Assembly: GCF_938045535.1 (NCBI RefSeq)
Contig: NZ_CALIMQ010000017.1
Span: 1 to 21,636 of the forward strand
Direction: 5' to 3'
Origin: an uncultured Campylobacter sp.
Lineage (GTDB): Bacteria > Campylobacterota > Campylobacteria > Campylobacterales > Campylobacteraceae
Length of the DNA: 21,636 nucleotides
The notes beneath the pieces are model-generated. The model saw nothing but the letters and a program-made list of their open reading frames with translations, ran no database searches and had not been told where the DNA came from. Shown here in pieces: positions 7,465 through 16,232 of the stretch. The first letter of the stretch is position 1. Each line of letters begins with the position of its first letter. The translations under genes and the position numbers were made by a program.

Positions 7465-8724
7465 ATGGAAAAAAAAGAGATTTCACTTAAAATTAAAGGC
7501 GGCAAGAACGCTAAAATCGACTTTTTGTATCAATTCGACGATTCGCTGCCGGTGGTGAGCTTCAAGCTAATTTTCAAAGCAAGTGGCGCGGTGAGCGAGA
7601 AGACCCTGGGCCTTGCGCGCATCTGCGCGGGCGTTTTGGGCGAGGGCTCAAAGACGCTAGGAGTGAGCGAATTTCACCGCAAGCTCGATATCCGCGCGGT
7701 CGAGATCAGCGCCGCGAGCAATTTTGAAACCTTCGGCATCCAGCTAAACTGCCTAAAAGAGCACTTCGATTTCGGCCTAGATATGCTGCGAGAGCTGCTT
7801 AAAGAGCCCAATTTAACGCCTTCGGTGCTCGAAAAGCTAAAAATGCAAACCATAGGCGAGATCGCTGTGCTAAAAAGCGAGTTCGATTACATCGCGACGT
7901 GCAACCTAAAAGCGCTTCTGTATCCGCGCACGAGGCTCGAGCGGCCGCTCATAGGCGACGAGGCGAGCATAGAGCGGATCACTATGAAGGACGTGCGGGA
8001 GTTTTTCGCCTCGCTGAATTTAGAGAATTTATACGTCGTTTTATGTGGTGACGTGAGCGATAAAAACCAGAAAATCGCGGAAATTCTAAGCCTCTTTGCA
8101 AGCGGAGAAAAGCGCGAGCTGCCGTTTTTCACGCCGAGCGATGCGAAAAAGATAAAGATCCAAAAGGAGCAGACACAGCAGGCTTACATCTACTTCGGCG
8201 CGCCCTTTGCGCTGCCAAAGGAGCAGGAGTTCATCGCAAACACCGCGCTATTCGTGCTCGGAAGTAGCGGTTTCGGCAGCAGGCTGATGGAGCGCATCCG
8301 CGTCAAACACGGCCTTGCGTATTCGGTCTATGCGCGCGGTGATTTCGAGCTTAGCCGCCGCGAGTTTTGGGGCTATTTGCAGACCAAAAACGAAAATTTG
8401 CAAAACGCCGCCGCGCTCGTAAAGGCGGAGATCGCGAAGTTTATCGCCTCGGGCGTGAGCGAAGCGGAGCTAAAAAGCGCCAAAAAATTCCTGATCGGAA
8501 GCGCCGTGCTGCAAAAAGAGACGATGTTTAAGCGAGCAGCGATCGCGCAGAGCGAGTATTACAAGGGCTACGCATTCGGCGAGTTCGAGCGAAATTTAAA
8601 GCGTATCGAGACGCTAAAACTCGGGGCGCTCAACGATTTCATTAGATCGCACGACGAGATCATGAACCTAAGTTTTTCCGTCATTTGCGACGAGACCGCC
8701 GCGAAAAAGGGGCTTAAAATTTAG
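7465..8724 (+). CDS. M16 peptidase homologue lacking the zinc-binding motif
   Basis: Protein of 419 residues with the two-halved fold of M16B processing proteases. In active members the segment after the first strand reads GLAHxxEH; here it is GLARICAG (residues 49-56), so both zinc histidines and the catalytic glutamate are replaced (R52, A55, G56). The C-terminal half keeps the Arg/Tyr signature (MERIRVKHGLAYSVYARGDF, about residues 274-293), which in M16 heterodimers belongs to the non-catalytic subunit. It is therefore likely the inactive partner of a separate HxxEH subunit not in this window. There is no signal peptide; the start MEKKEISLKIKGG is polar. The ATG has AAAGGA 5 bases upstream. 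Context (between mqnC and recG) fits the C. jejuni zinc-protease-like gene as I recall it. Confidence 0.87.
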   Translation: MEKKEISLKIKGGKNAKIDFLYQFDDSLPVVSFKLIFKASGAVSEKTLGLARICAGVLGEGSKTLGVSEFHRKLDIRAVEISAASNFETFGIQLNCLKEHFDFGLDMLRELLKEPNLTPSVLEKLKMQTIGEIAVLKSEFDYIATCNLKALLYPRTRLERPLIGDEASIERITMKDVREFFASLNLENLYVVLCGDVSDKNQKIAEILSLFASGEKRELPFFTPSDAKKIKIQKEQTQQAYIYFGAPFALPKEQEFIANTALFVLGSSGFGSRLMERIRVKHGLAYSVYARGDFELSRREFWGYLQTKNENLQNAAALVKAEIAKFIASGVSEAELKSAKKFLIGSAVLQKETMFKRAAIAQSEYYKGYAFGEFERNLKRIETLKLGALNDFIRSHDEIMNLSFSVICDETAAKKGLKI

Positions 8725-9349
8725 CCCGTCGCGGCGCGTATCTATGATCGGTCTAAAATTTGGGTAAATTTTAAATTTATAAAACGGCGCGAATGGTGCT
8801 AAATTTTACTTTTGCACTGCGTTTGTGGGCCTGCTTGCTGGTTTAAATTTAAAACTGCGTTTGCGTTGCGTTAAAATTTGCGGGGCTTTGCAGAAATAGC
8901 TAAATTTGCGAGCCTTATAGGGGCGGTTAAATTTAAAGGCGCGGTGCACGGCTCGGTAAGATTTCAGCGCGTAAAATAAGAGCTCGATTTCACAAGCCGT
9001 TTGCAAGCCGCGCCGTAAAATTTAAAAAGGCGCGTGGTGGTGGCTGCCGTAATTGAATTTTTGCGGTTTGCAAATCGTGCTATGAAATTTCAAGCGCTCG
9101 CGCGCCGTTTTAAAACCGGGTGTGCACCGCAAAGTACGGCTGCCAAACAAAATACGCGCAAGGTAAGTAAAATTTACAAGCGCAGCCGGCGAGTAAATTT
9201 GCCGCAATAACGAAATTTCGAGCAAATTTTGGCAAGCGTTCGATGCGGCGCGTAAAATTTCGATCAAATTTAGGCGGGCTATTTCGCTTCGACGCATAAA
9301 ATTTCACAGCGCAATGGCTTAACGCCTATAAAAATTTAAAGGATGAAAA
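8725..9349. other. Non-coding region, dense AAATTT array
   Basis: About 625 bases with 18 AAATTT cores counted by eye, roughly one per 35 bases. It is the densest of the four long spacers. Many copies share the left flank GCGTAAAATTT or GGTAAATTT. Open frames on the minus strand (8806-9006, 9022-9297, 9110-9307) have repetitive Lys/Arg/Phe-rich translations without any domain; I regard them as chance. The recG ribosome binding site is AAGGA at 9338-9342. Confidence 0.7.
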
Positions 9350-12280
9350 TTGATTTTTGAAGCAAAAGACGCGGCAGCACTGCAAAAAGCGGGCATTACG
9401 ACGCTTTTGGATCTGGCGCTGCTTCTGCCCAAAAGCTTCGACGATCTAAGCGTCAGAGACGCGCCCTGCGCGGGCGAGAGCACAGCGGAGGTCGAGTGCC
9501 TCTTCCAGCACAGGCGCGGCTCGATGCTCATCGTCACGGCGCACTGCCTCAGCTGGGAGCGCGAGATCAAAATCGTGATCTTCAACGCCAAAAGCTGGCA
9601 CTTCGGCGCCTTCAAGCGCGGCAAAAAATTTTTCATCCACGGCAAATGCGACGAGAGCTTCGGCTCGTGGCAGTTCGTAAACCCAAAAATCGTAAGCGAG
9701 CCGGGCAGGATCGCGCCCAAATACAAAGCCGCGCTGAGTGACGCCGCGGCGCAAAAGCTGATCAAAAAATATCTAAGCGCGAGCGCGCTTCTAGGCTGCG
9801 GACTGCGCGCGGACGAGGCGGCGGTACTACTTGCGCTACACGAGAGCTCACCGCGCAGCGTGCGAATGCTAGCCGCGCTAAATAGGCAGCTCAAGGAGGG
9901 CAGCGCGGAAAATTTCGGCGAGCGCGACGACGTTTCAAACAGCGGCAGAATTCCAAGCGGCAGTGAAATTTTAAATGGCGGAATTTCAAGCAGCAACAAA
10001 ATTTTAAATGGCGACGGAATTTCAGATAACGGCGAAATTCCAAGCTCACAAAGCCTCGCTGCCGCCGAAATTTTAAACGGCAGATCGCAAAACGGTGAAA
10101 TTTTTAGGGGTAAAATTTCAAACTATCCTCAAAGCAGCGGAGCTCTTGCCTGCGAAACAAGGTGCGGCGCGGCGAATGAAATTTTAAGCGGAGAAATTCC
10201 AAAGGGCGCGAAGACTTCACTTCTCCCGAGCCTCCGCGACGGCGAGATTGCGAGCGATAAAATCTTAGACGGCGATCAGCCTCGGGCGCGCTGTGCGGAG
10301 ATTTACAACGACGAAAATTTTAGCGTCCAAAGCGGTGATAATTTTCTTGCCGCATATGGCGCCGATGCGCACGTAGATGAAATTTTGGACGACCTCGAAG
10401 CAGGCAATGAAGCGGCTACAAGCGGCGATAAAATTTCAAACGACCTAGTATCCGACGTCCAAACAGCGGCATGGCCAGCAGACACTCAAGCCGCAACCGC
10501 GCAACCCATGTTAGAGCATGTCGCGACCAAGCAGTCCGTAGCCGAGCAACAAAATTTAAGCGCCCAAGACGTAGATGCGCAATCCGCAGCTGCCCAAACT
10601 CAAGACGTAGGCGCGCAACCCGCAGCAATCCAAACTTCGAGCCGAGTAGCAAGCGCGCAAGCCGCGACCACCCAAACTTTGAACGCACAAGCTACGGACG
10701 CGCAGCCTGCAAGCGATCAAACCAAAAATGTTCAGGCGGTAGTAGCCGTGCAGACTGCAACCGCAAAGCCTACGATCGCTCAGACCGCAAGCGCCGCCGA
10801 GGCTGTTCAGGACGCGCTCGCCGCACCGATGAGCGCTTCGCGCGATTGTGCCGTACAACCTACGCATTATCAAACTGAAACTATCCAGACCGCAGCCGCC
10901 CAAGCTACAACCGCCATACCTACAATAACTCAAATTGCAAGCGACGCCGGAACTGTCCATGCCGCCGAGACCGTCCGAGCCGCAGCCGCCACGCAGATGA
11001 GCGGTGCTGCGATTTTACGCACGCTGAAATTTGTAGAAATTCTAAACTACCTGCAAAAGCTAAGCGCGAAAAAAACAAGTTTCCCGGCGCAAATTTACCC
11101 GCTGCGCGACATCTCCGACTGGCTTGCTTCGCTTCCTTTTGAGCCTACGCGCGATCAGCTAAGCGCGATAAAGGATATCGCTAGCGATCTGCAAAGCCCT
11201 CTAGCACGCCGCCGCGTCGTCATGGGCGACGTAGGTAGTGGCAAAACGCTCGTCATCCTCGCGAGCACGGCGATGAACTACCCGCGCATCAGCTATCTGA
11301 TGGCGCCTACAAGCATCTTGGCTGAGCAGATTTACGCCGAGGCGCGCCGCCTGCTGCCGCCGCAGATCAAAGTCATGCTCGTAAAAAGCGGCGACCGCGA
11401 GCCGAATTTCGCGGACGCGCACCTTGTCATCGGCACTCACGCCCTGCTCTACCACGAGCTCGCGCCGTCAAATCTCATAATGGTCGATGAGCAGCATCGC
11501 TTCGGCTCCAACCAGCGCGAAAAGATCGCGCGCCTCACGGGGAGCGGCGAGTTTCGAGCGCATTTCATTCAGTTTAGCGCCACGCCGATACCGCGCACGC
11601 TAAGCATGATCCAGTCCGAGCTCGTGAGCTTTAGCTTTTTAAAACAGCTGCCGTTTGAAAAGCGTATCGAAACCAAAATCATGCAAAACGACGGATTTGC
11701 TGGCTTTATGCAGGATCTGCGCCGTGAGCTCGCCGCGGGCAATCAAGCGATCATCGTCTATCCGCTCGTGCAACAAAGCGAAAGCTCGGCCTATCAAAGC
11801 CTTGAGGAGGCGGCGCCGTTTTGGAAGGCTCAGTTTGCGGACGTGCTGATCACTCACGGCAGCGACAAGGACAAGGAAGAGGTTCTGCGCCGCTTCCGCG
11901 ACGAGGGGCGGCTGCTGATAACCACGACGATCGTCGAAGTGGGTATCTCGCTGCCGCGGCTTAGCGTCATTTTAATCGTGGGCGCCGAGCGAATGGGGCT
12001 TGCGTCGCTTCATCAGCTGCGCGGACGCGTCGGGCGCAAAGGCCAGGCGGGGCGCTGCTACCTCTACACCAAGCTCAAATCTCCGCCGCAGCGCCTGCGC
12101 GAGTTCGCAGCGACACTAGACGGATTTAAGGTCGCAAATATCGATCTGAAAAACCGCCAAGGAGGCGATCTGCTGGGTGGCTCGGTGCAGCACGGCGCGA
12201 TGTTTGCGTGGTATGATTACGAAGAGGACGTGACGGCTGCGGCAAAGCAGCGACTAAAAGACATAGGACGGGGTGCATGA
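9350..12280 (+). CDS. recG: ATP-dependent DNA helicase RecG with a large in-frame insertion
   Basis: Branch-migration helicase that regresses stalled replication forks and processes Holliday junctions. Residues 1-183 hold the N-terminal wedge/OB part (NAKSWHFGAFKRGKKFFIHGK). Residues 184-548 are a low-complexity insertion. Residues 549-976 carry the SF2 core: GDVGSGKT (626-633), MAPTSILAEQ, DEQHRFG (from 713), SATPIPRT (from 743), TTTIVEVG and QLRGRVGR (889-896), then a C-terminal TRG-like segment NRQGGDLLGGSVQHG. All helicase motifs are intact. Without the insert the protein would be about 611 residues, close to the roughly 600 expected in Campylobacter. The TTG start is supported by AAGGA 7 bases upstream; the ATG at 9343 is in another frame, immediately follows the ribosome binding site, and stops after five codons. 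Confidence 0.93.
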   Translation: MIFEAKDAAALQKAGITTLLDLALLLPKSFDDLSVRDAPCAGESTAEVECLFQHRRGSMLIVTAHCLSWEREIKIVIFNAKSWHFGAFKRGKKFFIHGKCDESFGSWQFVNPKIVSEPGRIAPKYKAALSDAAAQKLIKKYLSASALLGCGLRADEAAVLLALHESSPRSVRMLAALNRQLKEGSAENFGERDDVSNSGRIPSGSEILNGGISSSNKILNGDGISDNGEIPSSQSLAAAEILNGRSQNGEIFRGKISNYPQSSGALACETRCGAANEILSGEIPKGAKTSLLPSLRDGEIASDKILDGDQPRARCAEIYNDENFSVQSGDNFLAAYGADAHVDEILDDLEAGNEAATSGDKISNDLVSDVQTAAWPADTQAATAQPMLEHVATKQSVAEQQNLSAQDVDAQSAAAQTQDVGAQPAAIQTSSRVASAQAATTQTLNAQATDAQPASDQTKNVQAVVAVQTATAKPTIAQTASAAEAVQDALAAPMSASRDCAVQPTHYQTETIQTAAAQATTAIPTITQIASDAGTVHAAETVRAAAATQMSGAAILRTLKFVEILNYLQKLSAKKTSFPAQIYPLRDISDWLASLPFEPTRDQLSAIKDIASDLQSPLARRRVVMGDVGSGKTLVILASTAMNYPRISYLMAPTSILAEQIYAEARRLLPPQIKVMLVKSGDREPNFADAHLVIGTHALLYHELAPSNLIMVDEQHRFGSNQREKIARLTGSGEFRAHFIQFSATPIPRTLSMIQSELVSFSFLKQLPFEKRIETKIMQNDGFAGFMQDLRRELAAGNQAIIVYPLVQQSESSAYQSLEEAAPFWKAQFADVLITHGSDKDKEEVLRRFRDEGRLLITTTIVEVGISLPRLSVILIVGAERMGLASLHQLRGRVGRKGQAGRCYLYTKLKSPPQRLREFAATLDGFKVANIDLKNRQGGDLLGGSVQHGAMFAWYDYEEDVTAAAKQRLKDIGRGA
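9902..10995 (+). repeat. Low-complexity repeat insertion inside recG
   Basis: About 1.09 kb, in frame, between the helix ending VRMLAALNRQLKE and the helix beginning LRTLKFVEILNYL, which are adjacent in other RecG proteins. The 5' part (to about 10560) repeats an AAATTT-type core in the phase Glu/Lys-Ile-Leu/Ser/Pro, giving EILNGG, KILNGDG, EILNGR, KISNYP, EILSG, KILDGD, EILDD and KISND at intervals of about 8-20 residues; a few copies use the phases Glu-Asn-Phe or Asn-Leu. The 3' part loses the AT core and becomes Ala/Gln/Thr-rich with an irregular 12-15 residue unit (AQPAAIQT, AQAATTQT, AQPASDQT). There are no stops, no cysteine pairs of note and no recognisable domain. Probably a disordered loop. 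Confidence 0.8.
9966..10023 (+). repeat. Tandem 33-bp near-repeat inside the recG insertion
   Basis: AAATTTTAAATGGCGGAATTT (from 9966, followed by CA) is repeated from 9999 with one additional codon (GAC) after GGC. The offset is 33 bases, eleven codons, so the duplication keeps the frame. It encodes ILNGG-IS and ILNGDG-IS. This is direct evidence that the insertion grew at least partly by local duplication. Confidence 0.7.
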
Positions 12281-12495
12281 AATTCTACGAGATGCGATAG
12301 AATTTAAACGTAATTTTAGCCGCGGCAAAATTTTACGAAGCGAATGCGATTATGAGGTAACGGGCGATCTGATATAAAATTTGAAATTTCACGGCGCAGA
12401 TTGCATCGGATAAAATTTAGAGCTTTACCAAGCGTCGTTTGCTTTTAATTTCTAAAATTTATGCAACTTAAAGTCCGAAAAAAAAGGAGAGCAAA
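12281..12495. other. Short spacer with AAATTT cores and upstream signals of the next gene
   Basis: Contains several AAATTT cores, a TATAAA-like sequence near 12374 (GATATAAAATTTG) that could be part of a promoter, and the strong ribosome binding site AAGGAGA about 6 bases before the ATG at 12496. No RNA gene is visible. Confidence 0.4.
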
Positions 12496-12978
12496 ATGGC
12501 TTACGTGACCTACGACAAGGCAAAATGGCACTGGGGCGCGGCAAATGCGCCGACAGATATCCCGCAGGAAAACGGCGCGACGCACATCGCGTTTTTCTTC
12601 CGCTGGTGCATGGAGCGCAAGCTCTACTCCAAGGACTTTGCGGCGGATTTCGCGGACGATATAGCGCGGATGGTCGATAGCTTTGATTATCGCGGGTATT
12701 TCTTTGGCGCCATGGACGGCGTGCTGAGCAGCGAAGAGCTAAACACCGCGGGCAAGGCCTTTGCAAAGGCCTACTACACCACGGACCGCACGAAATTTGC
12801 CAAAACGCACGGCTGGTATTTGCAAGATTACGACGATTTCGTCGCGCGAAAATTCGGCGATAAAAACTTCGACAACGCCTATTTTTACATAGAAAATTCG
12901 CCGCAAAATTACGCCGAGATCAAAGAGATCATCGATCGCCGCTATGAGGAATTCTTGAGCTTCAAGGCGGCGAAGTAG
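12496..12978 (+). CDS. Conserved small protein of unknown function (DUF7832-like)
   Basis: Acidic soluble protein of 160 residues, rich in aromatic residues, with no signal peptide or membrane helix. The opening MAYVTYDKAKWHWGAANAPT and the following segment with His, FFFRWCM and an acidic helix resemble an uncharacterised family that I remember as DUF7832; the match is from memory and tentative. Other blocks are Asp/Phe/Tyr-rich (SFDYRGYFFGAMDG; TKFAKTHGWYLQDYDDF; FYIENSPQNYAEIKEIIDRRYEEFL). There are no catalytic motifs that I recognise. A strong AAGGAGA ribosome binding site supports the start. It stands alone between recG and the hisS operon, with its own spacer on both sides, so context says little about its job. 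Confidence 0.8.
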   Translation: MAYVTYDKAKWHWGAANAPTDIPQENGATHIAFFFRWCMERKLYSKDFAADFADDIARMVDSFDYRGYFFGAMDGVLSSEELNTAGKAFAKAYYTTDRTKFAKTHGWYLQDYDDFVARKFGDKNFDNAYFYIENSPQNYAEIKEIIDRRYEEFLSFKAAK

Positions 12979-13102
12979 AAATTTTACCGCCTAGCTTAGC
13001 CGGTTTAAAATAGACGTCTAATCCGAAACGGCGCGCGATGTAAATAAGCAGAACCGATACAAAACCGCGAGCGGCAGGGCTTAAAATTTAGGAAAATTTA
13101 AC

Positions 13103-13108
13103 TATAAT
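13103..13108 (+). promoter_or_regulatory. -10 box for the hisS operon
   Basis: AACTATAATCGC contains a consensus TATAAT 48 bases upstream of the hisS ATG. The intervening leader is AT-rich and ends with the ribosome binding site AAAGGA. No leader hairpin or T-box-like structure is evident. Confidence 0.6.
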
Positions 13109-13155
13109 CGCCGCAAAAATTTGAAAATTTTAAAATTTCACAAAGGATTTTATCG

Positions 13156-14397
13156 ATGATCAAGGCACTTCGTGGTATGAACGATATTTCAGGCGAACAG
13201 GCGCGCATCTACTCGCAAATTTTAAGCGTGTGCGAGCGCGTGGCGCGCAATTACGGCTTTTGCCTCATCGAAACGCCCAAGCTCGAACAGACCGCGCTAT
13301 TTCGCCGCAGCGTCGGCGAGAGCAGCGACATCGTCGGCAAGGAGATGTATGAGTTTAGCGACAAAAGCGGCGATAGCGTCTGCCTGCGCCCCGAGGGCAC
13401 CGCGGGCGTCGTGCGCGCCTTTATCGAAAAAAAGCTAGACCGCAGCGGCGGCGTGCATAAATTTTATTATCAAGGCTCGATGTTTCGCTACGAGCGCCCG
13501 CAAAAGGGGCGTCTGCGCGAGTTTCATCAATTCGGCGTCGAGTGCTTCGGGCAAAGTAGCGTTTATGAGGATGCGAGCGTGATCTTGATGCTAGCTCAAA
13601 TTTTACGCGAGCTAAATGTTGCCGCAACGCTTAAAATCAACTCTTTAGGCGACGAGGAGTGCATGCCGGCGTATAAAACCAAGCTCGTAAATTTCTTACA
13701 AGAGCGCAAAGATAGGCTCTGCGAGGACTGCCAAAGGCGTATCGACACCAATCCGATCCGCGTGTTGGACTGCAAAAACGAAAGCTGCCAGAAAATTTTA
13801 GCCGCTGCGCCGCTTATAACTGAAAATTTAAACGACGCCTGCGCTGCGGAATTTGAGCAGCTGCAAAGAATTTTAACCCAAAACGGACAAAAATTTGAAA
13901 TCGATGCAAAGCTCGTGCGCGGGCTTGATTACTACTGCAAGACCGCCTTTGAGTTCGTCTCATCCGAACTTGGCGCACAAAGCGCCGTAGGCGGCGGCGG
14001 GCGCTATGACAGACTCGTGGAGTTTTTAGGCGGCAGAAAGACGGCGGGCGTAGGCTTTGCGATCGGTATCGAGCGAATAGCCGGAATTTTAAAAACGCGC
14101 GAAGCCCCTCAAGAGCGCGAGGGGATTTATATCGGCGCGCTGGATGAGGCGTTTGTTAGCACGGCATTTTCATTTGCGCTAAAGCTGCGAAAGTTTTGTA
14201 AAACTCAAATTTCATACGAGCCCAGGAGCCTAGCCAAGCATTTAAAAGCGGCTGACGGGGCGGAGGCGAAATTTTGCCTTTGCATCGGGCAGAACGAGTT
14301 TGATCGCGCCGAGGTGTGGTGCAAAAATTTAGAGGATCAAAGCACCTTTGCGATTAAATTTAAAGAGGTCGAAGCATTTTTTAAGGATAGAGCATGA
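13156..14397 (+). CDS. hisS: Histidyl-tRNA synthetase
   Basis: Class II aminoacyl-tRNA synthetase charging tRNA-His in the cytoplasm. The length of 413 residues is normal. It begins with the typical ALRGMNDISG. Motif 2 lies around residues 102-131 (YYQGSMFRYERPQKGRLREF). The histidine-specific loops are LVRGLDYYCKTAFEF (about 252-266) and AVGGGGRYDRLV. Motif 3 is GVGFAIGIERI (about 298-308). A C-terminal anticodon-binding domain follows. The ATG has AAAGGA upstream. The stop overlaps the speA start (ATGA). First gene of a five-gene operon; the order hisS-speA-cysE-aspB is, as I recall, also present in C. jejuni. Confidence 0.97.
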   Translation: MIKALRGMNDISGEQARIYSQILSVCERVARNYGFCLIETPKLEQTALFRRSVGESSDIVGKEMYEFSDKSGDSVCLRPEGTAGVVRAFIEKKLDRSGGVHKFYYQGSMFRYERPQKGRLREFHQFGVECFGQSSVYEDASVILMLAQILRELNVAATLKINSLGDEECMPAYKTKLVNFLQERKDRLCEDCQRRIDTNPIRVLDCKNESCQKILAAAPLITENLNDACAAEFEQLQRILTQNGQKFEIDAKLVRGLDYYCKTAFEFVSSELGAQSAVGGGGRYDRLVEFLGGRKTAGVGFAIGIERIAGILKTREAPQEREGIYIGALDEAFVSTAFSFALKLRKFCKTQISYEPRSLAKHLKAADGAEAKFCLCIGQNEFDRAEVWCKNLEDQSTFAIKFKEVEAFFKDRA

Positions 14398-16232
14398 GCG
14401 ATTACGGACTAAATATTTGGGGGAATTCCAACTTTACGATAGACGGCGGCAAGCTATGCCTAAACTCCGATTTTAAGCAGCCTTTAGTGGATATAATAAA
14501 AGAGATCCGCGCAGACGGCGTGCGAGGCCCGATACTACTGCGCTTCCCGCACCTCATCAAAAAGCAGATCGTTGAAATTTACTCAAATTTTAACCGCGCC
14601 ATTAAGGAGTTTGATTACAAGGGAAAATTCCACGCTGTCTATCCGCTCAAAGTAAATCAATTCCCGGGCTTCGTTAAAAATTTAGTCGATATCGGCGAGC
14701 CTTACGGATACGGGCTAGAGGCCGGCAGCAAGCCCGAACTGCTACTAGCGATGGCGTATAACAAATACGGCGCGCCGATTACCGTAAACGGTTTTAAAGA
14801 TAAGGAGCTTATAAATATCGGCTTCATCGCCGCAGAGATGGGGCATAACGTGACGCTTACGATCGAGGGGCTAAACGAGCTTGAAACCATCATCGAAACG
14901 GCTAAGGAGCGCTTTGCGCCAAAGCCTTTCATCGGGCTTCGCATCAGATTGCATAACTCCGGAAGCGGTATGTGGGCGAAAAGCGGCGGGATAAATTCCA
15001 AATTCGGCCTTACCTCGACCGAGCTTATAGAGGCGATAAACTTACTGAAGAAAAACGACCTCATAGAGCAATTTACGATGATTCATTTTCATATCGGCTC
15101 GCAGATTACAGAGATCCATCCGCTCAAAAAAGCCCTCATCGAGGCGGGCAATATCTATACCGAGCTTCGTAAAATGGGTGCGAAAAATTTAAAATCCATA
15201 AATTTAGGCGGAGGGCTCGCTATCGAATACTCCCAAGCCAAAGAAAGCTCCAACCGCAACTATACGCTAAAAGAATACGCCAACGACGTGGTTTTTTTGC
15301 TAAAATCGATCGCAGAGGATAAAAAAGAGGCCGAGCCTGATATCTTTATCGAGAGCGGCAGATACGTAGCCGCCAGCCATGCAGTGCTTGTGGCGCCGAT
15401 TTTGGAGCTTTTTACCCAAGAATACGCCGAAGAAAAGCTCGCCTTAAAAAAGGATAATCCGCCGGTAGTCGCCGAGCTATACGATCTGTATAAAACTCTA
15501 AAGCCATCCAACGCGTTAGAGTATCTGCACGATGCTATGTCGCATATGGAGAGCGTGCTTACCCTTTTTGATCTGGGATATGTCGATCTGATCGACCGCT
15601 CAAACGGCGAAATTTTAGTTCATCTAATAATGCGAAAGGCGTATGGAATTTTAGGCAATAAGCAAGAATACAGCAATTTCTTAAACTCCCTAGGCAACGC
15701 CCAAGAACGCTATTTGGTAAATTTCTCGATCTTTCAAAGCCTGCCCGATTTTTGGGGCATCAAGCAGCACTTCCCAATCATGCCGCTAGAGAGGCTGGAC
15801 GAGCGCGCCACGCTATCGGCGTCGATCTGGGATATCACCTGCGATAGCGACGGCGAGATAGAATTCGACAATCAAAAAAATCCGCTTTTTCTGCACGATT
15901 TCGATCCTGAAAAAGAGGAGTATTTTTTGGGCTTTTTTCTTGTCGGAGCCTACCAGGAAGTGCTTGGCATGAGCCACAACCTCTTTGCGCACCCCACCGA
16001 AGCGACCGTGATCTTACGCGATGACGGCGGTTTTGAGATCAAGGATTTCATCGAATCGCAATCAGTCATCGACATCTTGGAGGATATGGACTACGACGTA
16101 GTAGATATCCGCGAAAGCCTAAACGAGCGCGTCGAAAAATCAGACCTCATAGACGCAAAAGAGAAAAAGCATATCCTGGGCGAGCTATATCTGTTTTTAA
16201 ACGACAACAGCTATCTAAAGACGATCAAATGA
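14394..16232 (+). CDS. speA: Biosynthetic arginine decarboxylase
   Basis: PLP enzyme of the alanine-racemase fold that converts arginine to agmatine, the first step toward putrescine and spermidine in Campylobacter. The length of 612 residues is close to the family norm. The PLP lysine is in FHAVYPLKVNQ (Lys86). Other conserved blocks are YGLEAGSKPELLLAM, MIHFHIGSQI (about residues 227-236), NLGGGLAIEY (phosphate-binding glycines) and ESGRYVAASHAVL (about 319-331). The C-terminal region includes NLFAHPTEA. The start ATG overlaps the hisS stop by 4 bases, and the stop overlaps cysE by 4 bases, so translation is coupled. Nothing looks truncated. Confidence 0.96.
   Translation: MSDYGLNIWGNSNFTIDGGKLCLNSDFKQPLVDIIKEIRADGVRGPILLRFPHLIKKQIVEIYSNFNRAIKEFDYKGKFHAVYPLKVNQFPGFVKNLVDIGEPYGYGLEAGSKPELLLAMAYNKYGAPITVNGFKDKELINIGFIAAEMGHNVTLTIEGLNELETIIETAKERFAPKPFIGLRIRLHNSGSGMWAKSGGINSKFGLTSTELIEAINLLKKNDLIEQFTMIHFHIGSQITEIHPLKKALIEAGNIYTELRKMGAKNLKSINLGGGLAIEYSQAKESSNRNYTLKEYANDVVFLLKSIAEDKKEAEPDIFIESGRYVAASHAVLVAPILELFTQEYAEEKLALKKDNPPVVAELYDLYKTLKPSNALEYLHDAMSHMESVLTLFDLGYVDLIDRSNGEILVHLIMRKAYGILGNKQEYSNFLNSLGNAQERYLVNFSIFQSLPDFWGIKQHFPIMPLERLDERATLSASIWDITCDSDGEIEFDNQKNPLFLHDFDPEKEEYFLGFFLVGAYQEVLGMSHNLFAHPTEATVILRDDGGFEIKDFIESQSVIDILEDMDYDVVDIRESLNERVEKSDLIDAKEKKHILGELYLFLNDNSYLKTIK

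Noticed and set aside
8806..9307. Overlapping minus-strand open frames between the M16 gene and recG
   Set aside because: Their translations are repetitive Lys/Arg/Phe/Ala-rich strings generated by the AAATTT array, without domain, signal peptide or ribosome binding site.
9343..9360. ATG start for recG at 9343, with a possible one-base frameshift in the T5 run
   Set aside because: The frame stops after five codons and the ATG abuts AAGGA with no spacing. The TTG at 9350 has ideal spacing and gives an intact protein, so no frameshift is needed.
10416..10960. Antisense open frames rich in Leu/Arg/Gly/Cys opposite the recG insertion
   Set aside because: They mirror the Ala-Gln-Thr repeat codons on the other strand and have no start signals.
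9902..10995. The recG insertion as an intein or a transposon
   Set aside because: There are no intein splice motifs (N-terminal Cys/Ser block, C-terminal His-Asn), no transposase and no terminal inverted repeats. It is low-complexity throughout.
12277..12300. Seven-codon frame overlapping the recG stop (ATGA)
   Set aside because: It is too short and lacks any supporting feature; chance is sufficient.
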